Positions 31,252 through 41,722 of a DNA stretch of 64,000 nucleotides are shown one piece after another. The DNA lies in assembly GCF_023721835.1 (NCBI RefSeq), contig NZ_JAMKFE010000015.1, positions 62,001 through 126,000 of the forward strand, given 5' to 3'. The translations under genes were made by a program, and so were the position numbers. A model generated the notes under the pieces. It was not told the DNA's origin and did no database searches. It saw only the letters and a list, made by a program, of their open reading frames with translations. Numbering within the stretch: position 1 is the stretch's first letter; every line of letters begins with the position of its first letter. This DNA comes from Caldimonas mangrovi. Its GTDB lineage: Bacteria; Pseudomonadota; Gammaproteobacteria; Burkholderiales; Burkholderiaceae_C.

Positions 31252-32310
31252 ATGAAACCGCCGCCCCCGCATCACGTACCGGCCCCCGCCTCGGCTCTTG
31301 CACACTCCCTCGACCCCGAACTGAACTTCCGCGGCGAGCCCGCCCCGTGGGGGCCGCCGAGCATCGTCGTCGACGCCGTGGAGGACCGTGCCTCGCAGCT
31401 CGCCGCGCTGCGCGCCGGCTTGTTCGAGCACCCGGCACAGATTTCCCCCAAGTTCTTCTACGACGCGCAAGGCTGCGCGCTGTACAGCGCGATCTGCGAG
31501 TTGCAGGAGTACTACCCGACACGGACCGAGGCAGCCATCTTTGATCGCTACCGCGGCGCCATCGCGCGGCGGCTGCCGCGCGGTGCTCAATGGGTCGATC
31601 TGGGCTGCGGCGACGGAGCCAAGTCTTGGCCGTGGCTCGAGCCGGTGGGCGCGCGCCGCTGGCTGGGGGTCGACATCTCCCCGCAGTGGTTGCGCATCTC
31701 GCTCGACGCCGGCACCGGGCGCTTCCCGGACGTCGAGTTCGTCGGCGTCGCCACCGACTTCACCAAGCCGTTGCGGCTGCAACGCGTGCTGAGGCGCTCG
31801 CCGGCCCCTGCCGTGTTCTTCTATCCCGGCTCGTCGATCGGCAACTTCACGCCGGCCGAAGCACTGGTGCTGTTGCGGTCCGTGCGCGAGCATCTCGGCG
31901 CCGACGGTCGCCTGCTGATCGGCGTCGACGGCGTCAAGGAACGCCACGTGCTGGAGGCAGCGTACGACGATGCGCTGGGCGTCACGGCTGCCTTCAACCT
32001 GAACGTGCTGCGCGTCGTCAACCGCGAGCTGGGCGCCGACTTCGACCCGCGCCGCTTCGCGCACCGGGCGGTCTTCAACCCGCATGCCGGCCGCATCGAG
32101 ATGCACCTCGTGTCCCGCGAGGCTCAGACGGTACGCATCGGCCACGACGAACGGCACTTCGACGATGGCGAGGCTGTCGTGACGGAGTACTCGTACAAGT
32201 ACACGGCGCAGAGCTTCTCGGCATTGCTGCGCGATGCGGGCTTCGGTGCATTGCAGCACTGGAGCGACGATCGCGAGTGGTTCCACGTTTTCGTCGCTGC
32301 ACCGGCATGA
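31252..32310 (+). CDS. egtD: L-histidine N(alpha)-methyltransferase EgtD
   Basis: SAM-dependent enzyme (352 aa) that trimethylates histidine to hercynine, the first step of ergothioneine synthesis. Signature features: PKFFYDAQGCALYSAICEL, YYPTRTEAAIF, SAM-binding WVDLGCGDGAKS, FYPGSSIGNF and LIGVDGVKE, then FNLNVLRVVNRELGADFD. Length fits the DUF2260 family (about 320 aa) with a short Pro-rich N-terminal extension. AAAGGA precedes the ATG by about six bases. Its stop overlaps the egtB start (ATGA at 32307). Confidence 0.93.
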   Translation: MKPPPPHHVPAPASALAHSLDPELNFRGEPAPWGPPSIVVDAVEDRASQLAALRAGLFEHPAQISPKFFYDAQGCALYSAICELQEYYPTRTEAAIFDRYRGAIARRLPRGAQWVDLGCGDGAKSWPWLEPVGARRWLGVDISPQWLRISLDAGTGRFPDVEFVGVATDFTKPLRLQRVLRRSPAPAVFFYPGSSIGNFTPAEALVLLRSVREHLGADGRLLIGVDGVKERHVLEAAYDDALGVTAAFNLNVLRVVNRELGADFDPRRFAHRAVFNPHAGRIEMHLVSREAQTVRIGHDERHFDDGEAVVTEYSYKYTAQSFSALLRDAGFGALQHWSDDREWFHVFVAAPA

Positions 32311-33647
32311 GCGCCGTCCGGACGCCCGACGGGGCGAACGCCTTGCTCGAGGAACCCGGCCGCGGACCCGTGTCGGCGCAGTCGCGCATCCCCACGTCGC
32401 TGTTTGCCGCGTTCCAGGCGGTGCGCCGGCAGACCGACGCCCTGGTCGAGGGACTGTCCGCCGAGGACTGCCTGCTGCAGTCGATGCCGGATGCCAGTCC
32501 CGTCAAATGGCATCTCGCGCACACCACATGGTTCTTCGAGACCTTCGTGTTGGAGCGCGCGGTACCGGGTTATCGCAGCGTCGATCCGGCTTATCGGCAG
32601 TTGTTCAACTCATATTACGTCGGTGTCGGCGAGCGTCATCCGCGCCCTGAGCGCGGCATGCTGTCCCGCCCTTCTCTCGATGAGGTGCTGGCGTATCGCC
32701 GCCGTATAGAGCAGCAGGTGGGTGCGGTGCTGCACCGCCCAGACCTGTCTCCCGACATGGCGGCACTGGTCGAACTCGGGCTGCACCACGAGCAACAGCA
32801 TCAGGAACTGATCCTGACCGACCTGAAGCACCACTTCTCGCGCAATCCGGTCGCACCGGTTTATCGTCCGCGCACGCCGACGCCTCACGGGTCCCGTCCT
32901 CCACTGCAGCACGTCGCGTTCGACGGCGGGCTCACCGAGATCGGCCACAGCGATAAGAGCTTCTGCTTCGACAACGAACTCCCGTCACACCGTGTCTGGC
33001 TCGAACCCTACTCGCTGGCCTCGCGCCTGGTTACCAACGCCGAGTACCTCGAGTTCATCGACGACGGCGGGTATGCGCGGCCCGAACTGTGGTTGTCGGA
33101 CGGCTGGGACGCCCGGGAACGTGGGGAGTGGCTGGCGCCCCTGTACTGGCAGCCTCCCGAGCAGCCGACGAGTCCGTGGCAGGTCTTCACGCTGCATGGG
33201 CGCTGCACGGTCGATCCCGACGAACCGGTCTGCCATGTCAGCTACTACGAAGCTGAAGCGTATGCCCGCTGGGCTGGCGCCCGGCTGCCGACCGAAGCCG
33301 AATGGGAAACCGCTGCGCGCTCGCTGGCCCCTCATACGCCCTGCGGCGCGTTGCTCGAAGACGGCTGCTTTCACCCTCGACCTGCGGTGCGCAGCGGCAG
33401 CGCCGGCCTGGCGCAGATGTTCGGCGACGTCTGGGAATGGACGCAAAGCGCCTACCTGCCCTACCCGGGGTTCCGCCCGGCCGAGGGCGCGGTCGGCGAA
33501 TACAACGGCAAGTTCATGATCAACCAGATGGTGCTGCGCGGCGGCTCGTGTGCGACACCGATTTCCCATCTCCGCAGCAGTTATCGCAACTTCTTTCCGC
33601 CGCAAGCGCGCTGGCAGTTCAGCGGCATCCGGTTGGTTTTGTCGTGA
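32307..33647 (+). CDS. egtB: Ergothioneine sulfoxide synthase EgtB
   Basis: Non-heme iron enzyme (446 aa) that joins hercynine to a thiol donor with O2. N-terminal DinB-like domain carries the three-His iron site: His72 in HLAH, and His161 and His165 in HHEQQHQE. The C-terminal FGE-sulfatase domain has VCHVSYYEAEAYARWAG, RLPTEAEWE, GDVWEWTQSAY and VLRGGSCATP. Overlap with egtD indicates translational coupling. No egtA, egtC or egtE is nearby, so the thiol donor (cysteine or gamma-glutamylcysteine) and the lyase must be supplied elsewhere. Confidence 0.93.
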   Translation: MSAVRTPDGANALLEEPGRGPVSAQSRIPTSLFAAFQAVRRQTDALVEGLSAEDCLLQSMPDASPVKWHLAHTTWFFETFVLERAVPGYRSVDPAYRQLFNSYYVGVGERHPRPERGMLSRPSLDEVLAYRRRIEQQVGAVLHRPDLSPDMAALVELGLHHEQQHQELILTDLKHHFSRNPVAPVYRPRTPTPHGSRPPLQHVAFDGGLTEIGHSDKSFCFDNELPSHRVWLEPYSLASRLVTNAEYLEFIDDGGYARPELWLSDGWDARERGEWLAPLYWQPPEQPTSPWQVFTLHGRCTVDPDEPVCHVSYYEAEAYARWAGARLPTEAEWETAARSLAPHTPCGALLEDGCFHPRPAVRSGSAGLAQMFGDVWEWTQSAYLPYPGFRPAEGAVGEYNGKFMINQMVLRGGSCATPISHLRSSYRNFFPPQARWQFSGIRLVLS

Positions 33648-34084
33648 ACCGAAATGACAGCGGCAACGTGAGGACGGGCGGGTGCTACTGCGGCCAGGTG
33701 CGCGTCAGCTTCGATGGCGCGCCGCAGAATGTCGTGCACTGCCACTGCGGACAGTGCCGGCGCCTCGGCGGCGGCGCCTTCACGACCTGGGCCAGCGTGC
33801 GCCACGACGCATTGACCCTCGAGGGTGCGGGCCATCTGCTGGCCTTCGAGGCCACCCCCAACATCACGCGCCGGTTTTGCCGGCATTGCGGTACGCACGT
33901 CTACACGGACGACCGCCGCCTGCCCGGGATCGCCGGCATTCCCGCCGGCGTGCTGGCCCCGGGCGCCGTCATCACGCCGGAGGGGCACTACTACTTCGAC
34001 GACCGAGTGCCCTGGCACCGTGTGGGCGACGAGCTGCCGCGTCACGGCGGCGACAGCGGTTTCGAGCCGTTGCCGATGCCTTAG
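33644..34084 (+). CDS. GFA-family (CENP-V/GFA domain) zinc protein
   Basis: Protein of 146 aa with the GFA zinc-binding pattern: GGCYCGQVR, HCHCGQCRR and RFCRHCGTHVY. The family name comes from glutathione-dependent formaldehyde activation, but most members have no proven reaction. The start is GTG at 33644, overlapping the egtB stop (GTGA), so it is a third gene of the egt operon. Its presence there may link it to thiol or aldehyde chemistry; that is inference. Confidence 0.85.
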   Translation: MNRNDSGNVRTGGCYCGQVRVSFDGAPQNVVHCHCGQCRRLGGGAFTTWASVRHDALTLEGAGHLLAFEATPNITRRFCRHCGTHVYTDDRRLPGIAGIPAGVLAPGAVITPEGHYYFDDRVPWHRVGDELPRHGGDSGFEPLPMP

Positions 34085-34103
34085 GCGTGCCCGCGCCCGA
34101 GGG

Positions 34104-35105
34104 TCAGACGGCCCGCAGTCCCAGCTTGCCGAACAGGCGCTGGTCCCGCTCCCAGTCCGGGTTGCCGGTGGTCAGCAGCTTGTCGCCATAGAAGATCGAG
34201 TTGGCGCCGGCCATGAAGCACAGCGCCTGCACCGCTTCGCTCATTTGCTGCCGCCCGGCCGACAGCCGCACGCGGGCGGTGGGCATCGTGATGCGCGCGA
34301 CCGCGATGGTGCGCACGAACTCGAGCGGGTCGAGCGGGTCGAGCCCGTGCAGCGGCGTGCCCTCGACCTGCACCAGGTGGTTGATCGGCACCGACTCGGG
34401 ATACGGGTCGAGGTTGGCGAGCTGCGCGACCAGCCCGGCGCGCTCGCGGCGCGACTCGCCCATGCCGACGATACCGCCGCTGCACACATGCATGCCGGCG
34501 GCACGTACATGCTCCAGCGTGTCGAGCCGGTCCTGGTAGTCGCGCGTCGTGATGATGCGGCCGTAGGCTTCCGGCTCCGTATCGAGGTTGTGGTTGTAGT
34601 AGTCGAGGCCGGCGTCCTTCAGCGTGCGGGCCTGCGTGTCGGTCAGCATGCCCAGCGTGCAGCAGGCTTCCAGCCCGAGGTCCTTCACCGTGCGCACCAG
34701 TTCGGCGACCTTCTCGATGTCGCGGTCCTTCGGCGCACGCCACGCGGCGCCCATGCAGAAGCGCGACGCACCCTGCTCGCGCGCAGCCGCCGCGGCCGCT
34801 TTCACGGCATCCACGTCCATCAGCTTGTCGGCCTCGACACCGGTGTCGTAGTGCACCGACTGCGGGCAGTAGGCGCAGTCCTCCGGGCATCCGCCGGTCT
34901 TGATCGACAGCAGCGTCGACAGCTGCACCTCGTTCGCGGCGAAGTGCTGCCGGTGCACGGTCTGTGCTTCGAACAGCAGATCGGCAAAGGGCTGGTCGAA
35001 CAGGGCCTGGACCGCGTCGACCGGCCAGCGCTGCCCAGCGGTCTCCGGCGTCGGTGCACGGCGCACGATCTGGACCGGCTGCTCAGTGACGGTGGCGTTC
35101 GTCAT
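34104..35105 (-). CDS. bioB: Biotin synthase
   Basis: Radical-SAM enzyme (333 aa) that inserts sulfur into dethiobiotin. The radical-SAM cluster motif is in [13 protein letters not shown]; other family features are [37 protein letters not shown] and [13 protein letters not shown], and [12 protein letters not shown] near the end with the conserved Arg for the second cluster. Length equals the usual 320-350 aa. It lies 57 bases after the thiD/E gene on the same strand and may be read from the thiamine operon. No other bio gene is in the window. Confidence 0.96.
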   Translation of the reverse strand: MTNATVTEQPVQIVRRAPTPETAGQRWPVDAVQALFDQPFADLLFEAQTVHRQHFAANEVQLSTLLSIKTGGCPEDCAYCPQSVHYDTGVEADKLMDVDAVKAAAAAAREQGASRFCMGAAWRAPKDRDIEKVAELVRTVKDLGLEACCTLGMLTDTQARTLKDAGLDYYNHNLDTEPEAYGRIITTRDYQDRLDTLEHVRAAGMHVCSGGIVGMGESRRERAGLVAQLANLDPYPESVPINHLVQVEGTPLHGLDPLDPLEFVRTIAVARITMPTARVRLSAGRQQMSEAVQALCFMAGANSIFYGDKLLTTGNPDWERDQRLFGKLGLRAV

Positions 35106-35162
35106 CGATGTCTCGTTAGCGAAAGAAGGCCGAAGTGTATCGGGCGGGTGGTTCGCGGCGCT

Positions 35163-36734
35163 TTACATCCAGGGCACCGGGCCTGGCAGCGTGCTGCGGG
35201 GCAGCTCCGGCGGCGCGAACGCAGGCGCCTTCCGCCCCGCTTCGATGGCCGCCTGCAAGCGACCGATCGCCTGCTCAGGCTCCGCAGCCTGCACGATGCC
35301 GCGCAGCACGGCAATGCCGCCCGCACCGCAACGCGTGGCTTCCAGGCTGCGCGCCTCGTCCATGCCGGCGATCGCCACCACCGGCTCGCGCAGCACCCGG
35401 CACCAATAGGCGAGATTGCCGGCGCCTTGCGGCCGCCAGGGCATTTCCTTCGTGGTGGTCGCGTGGATCGGGCCGCAGGCGATGTAGCTCGGCGCATGGG
35501 CATGCGCGCGGCACACCTCCCAGTAGCTGTGGGTGCTGAGCCCCAGGCGCAGCCCGGCGTCGCGGATGGCGCCGAGGGCTGCGCTGTCGAGCGTCTGCAA
35601 GTCCTCCTGGCCCAGGTGGACGCCGTAGGCGCCATGCTCGAGGGCCAGCTGCCAGTAATCGTTGATGAACAACTGCGCCTGCACGGCGCGAGCGGCCTGC
35701 ACGCTGCGTCGCACCTCGCGCGACAGCAGCTCGTGCGGCGCTTGCTTGATGCGCAACTGCACCGTGCGCACACCGGCCGAGAGCACCCGCTCCACCCAGT
35801 CGGCGCTGTCCACCACCGGGTACAGGCCCATGCGAGCATCGACGAGCGGCGCAAAACCGCTCACGTCCGGGCCACCGGGCGATGCCTGCCATGCGGGTAA
35901 CATCTCGGACTGCCACCCGAAGCCGCTGCGGGGACGCACCGGCCCGGCACCTCGTCCGGCCGGGTAGCCGTGCTGCAACGCCACGGTGGTCGCCATCTTC
36001 GCCAGCACCACCGCATCGGCCTCGCAGAAGCCGAGCGCCAGGGCCGCCGCCGCGGACGACGCATACACGCAGCCGGTGCCGTGCGTGTGCGGTGTCGGCA
36101 CGCGCGATAGCGACAACCAGCCTTGCGCCTGCGGAGTGTCGGCGAAGTCGAGCGAGACCGGACTGCCGGCATCGCCGCCCGTGATGGCCACGGCACCCGT
36201 TCCCGAAGCGCGCAGCCTCGCTGCCGCTTGCGGCACCTCGTCCGTCTGCAAAGGCGTCGTCAGACCCAGCAGCCATGCCGCTTCGTCCCGGTTCGGCGTG
36301 ATCAGCGTGGCGCGCGGCAACAGCTCGGCCACGAAGGCCTGTCGCAACGTCTCGGCCGCGAAGCTGGCGCCGCTGCTCGCGCGCCGCACCGGGTCGACCA
36401 CCAGGGCCACGGGCCGGTGCTGCCGCAGGCGGTCGATCCAGCGCGCCACGCAGTGCAGGTTCTCGACACTGCCGAGCAAGCCGGTCTTGACGACCTGCGG
36501 CGGCAGGTCAGCCGCGAGGGCCGCGAGTTGCGCATCCAGCATCTCGGGCGAGACGGCGTCGATGCGCTCGACCGCCACGGAGTTCTGCGCCGTCAATGCT
36601 GCGATCGCCGTGCACCCGTGCACGTCCAAGGCCTCGAACGCCTTCAGGTCGGCCTGTATGCCAGCGCCCGCGCCGCTGTCGGAGCCGGCCACGCTCCAGA
36701 CCAGGCTCCGGCGCTTGTCGTCCTGCCGGCTCAT
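35163..36734 (-). CDS. thiD/thiE: Bifunctional HMP-P kinase / thiamine-phosphate synthase (ThiD-ThiE fusion)
   Basis: Fusion of 523 aa. Residues about 10-265 are ThiD, the kinase that makes HMP-PP: SVAGSDSGAGAGIQADLK at the start and THGTGCVYASSAAAALALG near 222-240 as the anion-hole motif; DPVRRASSGASF replaces the more usual DPVMVAxSG. Residues about 305-505 are ThiE: VQLRIKQAP, INDYWQLALEHGAYGVHLGQEDL, and phosphate-binding YIACGPIHATTTKEMPW. Together they condense HMP-PP with the thiazole phosphate to thiamine phosphate. The gene is the fifth in the riboswitch-led operon, 31 bases after thiG. Confidence 0.93.
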   Translation of the reverse strand: MSRQDDKRRSLVWSVAGSDSGAGAGIQADLKAFEALDVHGCTAIAALTAQNSVAVERIDAVSPEMLDAQLAALAADLPPQVVKTGLLGSVENLHCVARWIDRLRQHRPVALVVDPVRRASSGASFAAETLRQAFVAELLPRATLITPNRDEAAWLLGLTTPLQTDEVPQAAARLRASGTGAVAITGGDAGSPVSLDFADTPQAQGWLSLSRVPTPHTHGTGCVYASSAAAALALGFCEADAVVLAKMATTVALQHGYPAGRGAGPVRPRSGFGWQSEMLPAWQASPGGPDVSGFAPLVDARMGLYPVVDSADWVERVLSAGVRTVQLRIKQAPHELLSREVRRSVQAARAVQAQLFINDYWQLALEHGAYGVHLGQEDLQTLDSAALGAIRDAGLRLGLSTHSYWEVCRAHAHAPSYIACGPIHATTTKEMPWRPQGAGNLAYWCRVLREPVVAIAGMDEARSLEATRCGAGGIAVLRGIVQAAEPEQAIGRLQAAIEAGRKAPAFAPPELPRSTLPGPVPWM

Positions 36735-36765
36735 CCAGCGCTCCTGCGGGCGCCCTTGGAGCGCG

Positions 36766-37557
36766 TCATACCTCGAACGGCCGGCCGGTGACGGGCGTGG
36801 AGGCGACCGCCATGTCCTGGGGTGCCAGCAAACCGGACCGATGGCCCAGGCGGCCCGCTTCGATCGCGTGGCGGAACGCTCGCGCCATGCCGACCGGGTC
36901 AGTCGCCTGTGCGACGGCGGAATTCAACAGCACGCCGTCGTAGCCCAGCTCCATCGCCTGCGCCGCATGCGACGGCGCGCCGATGCCCGCGTCGACGATC
37001 AAGGTCACGTCCGGAAGCCGTGCCCGCAGCGTGCGCAGCGCCCAGGGGTTCAACAGGCCCTGCCCGGAGCCGATCGGCGCGCCCCAGGGCATCAGGATGC
37101 GGCAGCCGACGTCGAGCAGCCGTTGGCAAGTGACCAGATCGTCGGTGCAGTAGGGAAACACCTCGAACCCGTCCTTGACCAGTTGTTCGGCCGCCTCGAC
37201 GAGCCCGAACGGATCGGGCTGCAAGGTGTGCTCGTCGCCGACCACCTCGAGCTTGATCCAGTGCGTGTCCAGCAGCTCGCGCGCCATCTGCGCCAGCGTG
37301 ACCGCCTCGCGCGAGGTGCGGCAGCCGGCGGTGTTGGGCAGCAGCCGGGCCCCACAGCCCTTGATGATCTCGATGAAGCCGTTGTCGCCCGCGCCGGACG
37401 ACAGCTGGCGCTTCAAGCCCAGCGTCACCACCTGTGCGCCGGAGGCCTCGACGGCCTCGCGCAGCACCTGCGGCGACGGATAGCCGGCGGTGCCGAGCAG
37501 AAAGCGGCTGTGCAGTGCAACGCCTGCCAGTTGAAAGTCGGAGGTCGTACGGCTCAT
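36766..37557 (-). CDS. thiG: Thiazole synthase ThiG
   Basis: Enzyme of 263 aa that builds the thiazole ring from DXP, dehydroglycine (from ThiO) and sulfur on ThiS. Key features: early motif [16 protein letters not shown], Schiff-base Lys in [35 protein letters not shown] and [31 protein letters not shown]-type phosphate-binding end (seen as DAGIGAPS and GVLLNSA). It begins one base after the thiS stop with GGAGG upstream, as expected for subunits that work together. Confidence 0.95.
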   Translation of the reverse strand: MSRTTSDFQLAGVALHSRFLLGTAGYPSPQVLREAVEASGAQVVTLGLKRQLSSGAGDNGFIEIIKGCGARLLPNTAGCRTSREAVTLAQMARELLDTHWIKLEVVGDEHTLQPDPFGLVEAAEQLVKDGFEVFPYCTDDLVTCQRLLDVGCRILMPWGAPIGSGQGLLNPWALRTLRARLPDVTLIVDAGIGAPSHAAQAMELGYDGVLLNSAVAQATDPVGMARAFRHAIEAGRLGHRSGLLAPQDMAVASTPVTGRPFEV

Positions 37558-37558
37558 C

Positions 37559-37807
37559 TCATCCTCCCACGATGGGTTCGAAACAGCTCACCTGGTCGCC
37601 GGACTGCAGCACGCAACCAGCCCGCGCTGCACGCCCGACGAAGTTGCCGTTGACGGCGGTGGCTACCGAGGTTGGCGGATGCCCCAGCCGCTCCAGCAGC
37701 GCCGCCAGCGTCGTCCCGCGGGCGACATGCCGCTGCGCGCCATTGACGTTGATCGCCACCGCGCCAGGCTGCTGCGGGGAGACGTAGGCATCGGTGTAGG
37801 CGTTCAT
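37559..37807 (-). CDS. thiS: Sulfur carrier protein ThiS
   Basis: Ubiquitin-fold sulfur carrier (82 aa) ending in the essential Gly-Gly, which becomes a thiocarboxylate. Features: [47 protein letters not shown]. The ATG at 37807 overlaps the thiO stop. An N-terminal extension of about 15 residues precedes the ubiquitin fold. No thiF is nearby; activation must be encoded elsewhere. Confidence 0.93.
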   Translation of the reverse strand: MNAYTDAYVSPQQPGAVAINVNGAQRHVARGTTLAALLERLGHPPTSVATAVNGNFVGRAARAGCVLQSGDQVSCFEPIVGG

Positions 37808-38880
37808 GCCACGACTTTCTGCGGCCGCAGCGTGCCGACGTCCGGCATCTGCGACAGCGCCTCCTCGACCATGGCCGGCGCGATCAGCCAACCGTGCCGG
37901 AACAGGCCGTTGATGCGAGTAAGGCCTGCCTGTATTTCGATCACCGGCAGGTTGTCGGGCAAGGCCGGCCGCAGGTTGGACTCCATGTGCACGATACGGG
38001 CCTCGGCCAGTTCCGGGATCACGCTGTGCGCAGCACTCAGCAATGCGAGCGTCGTGCGCACCGAGACCGGCGAGCGGTCTTCCGACTCGACCTCGCTGGC
38101 GCCGACCACCACCTGGTCGCCGGGCCGCGGCACGATGTAGACGCGCCAGCGCGGGTGCAGCAGCCGTGCCGGTCGCCCGAGCCGCACGCCGGGCACGTGC
38201 AGCCAGAACACCTCGCCGCGCACGCCGCGCACCGGCAAGTCGGGCCGCGCGCCGAGGCCGCGCACGTCGAACACCCAGTCGAAGCGACGTGTACCGCCGG
38301 CTTCGACGATTCCGGGGCCGAGCCGTTCGACACTTCGGCCCCAGTGCCACTGCACGCCTTGCCGCGTGGCGCCTTCTGCCAGCGCGAGCATGGCCTGCAC
38401 CGTGTGGATCTGGCCTTCCTGTTCGAGCAGCCATGCGTGTGCCGGGCCGTGGATCGACGGCTCCATCTGGCGCAGGTCCTGCAGCGGCAGGTTGCGCGGG
38501 AAGTGCTCGCCGGGTGCCTTGGCGCGCAGCACATCGAGCAGGCGCTGTGCGGCACCGACGTCGGGCCGGTGCGCCAGCAACAGGCTGCCGTTGCGGCGGA
38601 AGTCGACAGGGCCGGGCAGGCGGGCCACGATGTCCTGCCACAGGTCGAGCGAGCGCAAGCCGTACTGCGCCACCTTCGCATCGGCACATTCCAGCTCGGC
38701 CAGCGGGCTCAGCATGCCGGCCGCCGTCCAGCCCGCCGCGTAAGCGGTGCCCGGTGCGCGGCTCATGCCGTCGGGCGACGGGTCGAACACGCTCACCTGA
38801 TGTCCACGGGCCGACAACTGCCACGCCAGCAGGCGGCCGAGCAGCCCGGCGCCGGCGACCCCGACATGCATGCGTTTCAT
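37804..38880 (-). CDS. thiO: Glycine oxidase ThiO
   Basis: FAD-dependent amine oxidase (358 aa) that turns glycine into iminoacetate for ThiG. FAD-binding GVAGAGLLGRLLAWQLSARGH at 7-27 with the acidic/Ser end VSVFDPS; substrate-side motifs AAGMLSPLAELECAD and GHGW-like RHGWLIAPAMVEEAL near the end; DWVFDVRGLGARP in the middle. The ATG at 38880 lies two residues before the FAD strand region. It is second in the operon, 23 bases after thiC. The use of ThiO rather than ThiH fits an aerobic organism. Confidence 0.93.
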   Translation of the reverse strand: MKRMHVGVAGAGLLGRLLAWQLSARGHQVSVFDPSPDGMSRAPGTAYAAGWTAAGMLSPLAELECADAKVAQYGLRSLDLWQDIVARLPGPVDFRRNGSLLLAHRPDVGAAQRLLDVLRAKAPGEHFPRNLPLQDLRQMEPSIHGPAHAWLLEQEGQIHTVQAMLALAEGATRQGVQWHWGRSVERLGPGIVEAGGTRRFDWVFDVRGLGARPDLPVRGVRGEVFWLHVPGVRLGRPARLLHPRWRVYIVPRPGDQVVVGASEVESEDRSPVSVRTTLALLSAAHSVIPELAEARIVHMESNLRPALPDNLPVIEIQAGLTRINGLFRHGWLIAPAMVEEALSQMPDVGTLRPQKVVA

Positions 38881-38903
38881 CGTGCCGATCTTTCCGTGCG
38901 GCT

Positions 38904-40979
<2,076 letters not shown>

Positions 40980-41046
40980 TTAGAAGCCCGGTGCCGGCGG
41001 GTCAAGCGAACGTGGAAAGCATGCGCCGCCGCGTCCGCGCCCGGTG

Positions 41047-41511
41047 TCAGTACGAGCAGTCCCATTCGTCGCATTCGAGACCGTACCGACTGTGCCGGCA
41101 GCCGCAGAACGCCAGCAGTTCGGCATAGAAGCGGCCGATCGCGTCGGGGTAGTCGTCGGCCGCTTCCAGCGTGAGCACCAGCTGCCCGTGCCGGCCCGCC
41201 GGCAGCGCCGCCGACACCGGCCGCTCCGCCAGCGTCAGCGTCCGCAAGGCCGCCACGAGTTCGCCCGGAAAACGCCAAGGCTCGCGCCGATGGCTACCGT
41301 ACAAGTCTTCATCGGCGGTCAGACGGAACTCGAAGCCGGCGGCGCCATAAGCGTCCAGCAACCCTTGCCCGATGCCGGCCTGGCGCTCGGCCTGCGCCGG
41401 ACCGTCGACGCGTTGGCTGTCGTGCAGCGCGGCCAGCAACGGAGCGAGTTTGCCCACGCCAGCGGCGATCTCGGTCAGCTCCGCCTTCACGACGATATGG
41501 ACTTCCGTCAT
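41047..41511 (-). CDS. Hypothetical protein with Cys-rich C-terminus
   Basis: Protein of 154 aa. No signal peptide or membrane helix. The body is helical with a beta stretch (GQLVLTLEAADDYPDAIGRFYAELLAF). The last 19 residues hold four Cys (FCGCRHSRYGL, ECDEWDC), which could bind metal. ATG 41511 has a good GGGAGGG site about five bases upstream. No family recognised. It lies between the thiamine riboswitch and the divergent PLD-type gene. Confidence 0.6.
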   Translation of the reverse strand: MTEVHIVVKAELTEIAAGVGKLAPLLAALHDSQRVDGPAQAERQAGIGQGLLDAYGAAGFEFRLTADEDLYGSHRREPWRFPGELVAALRTLTLAERPVSAALPAGRHGQLVLTLEAADDYPDAIGRFYAELLAFCGCRHSRYGLECDEWDCSY

Positions 41512-41722
41512 CCGTTTCCCTCCCTGTGCATGACGAGCACCGCATCGTCGGGGCGCTGCGTGCACGCCGCATTTCAACCGTGCTGCGCCGGTTTCATCTG
41601 TGTGCCGCGCCGGCTTGACGGGGGGGCATGTAGTTTTTACCGTTGCCCGAACGCCGCCGCCACGCGAAAGGCTGGTGTGCCGCGGGCTGGCTGATGGCGT
41701 CGTTCTTGCTCTCGGCGCTGTG

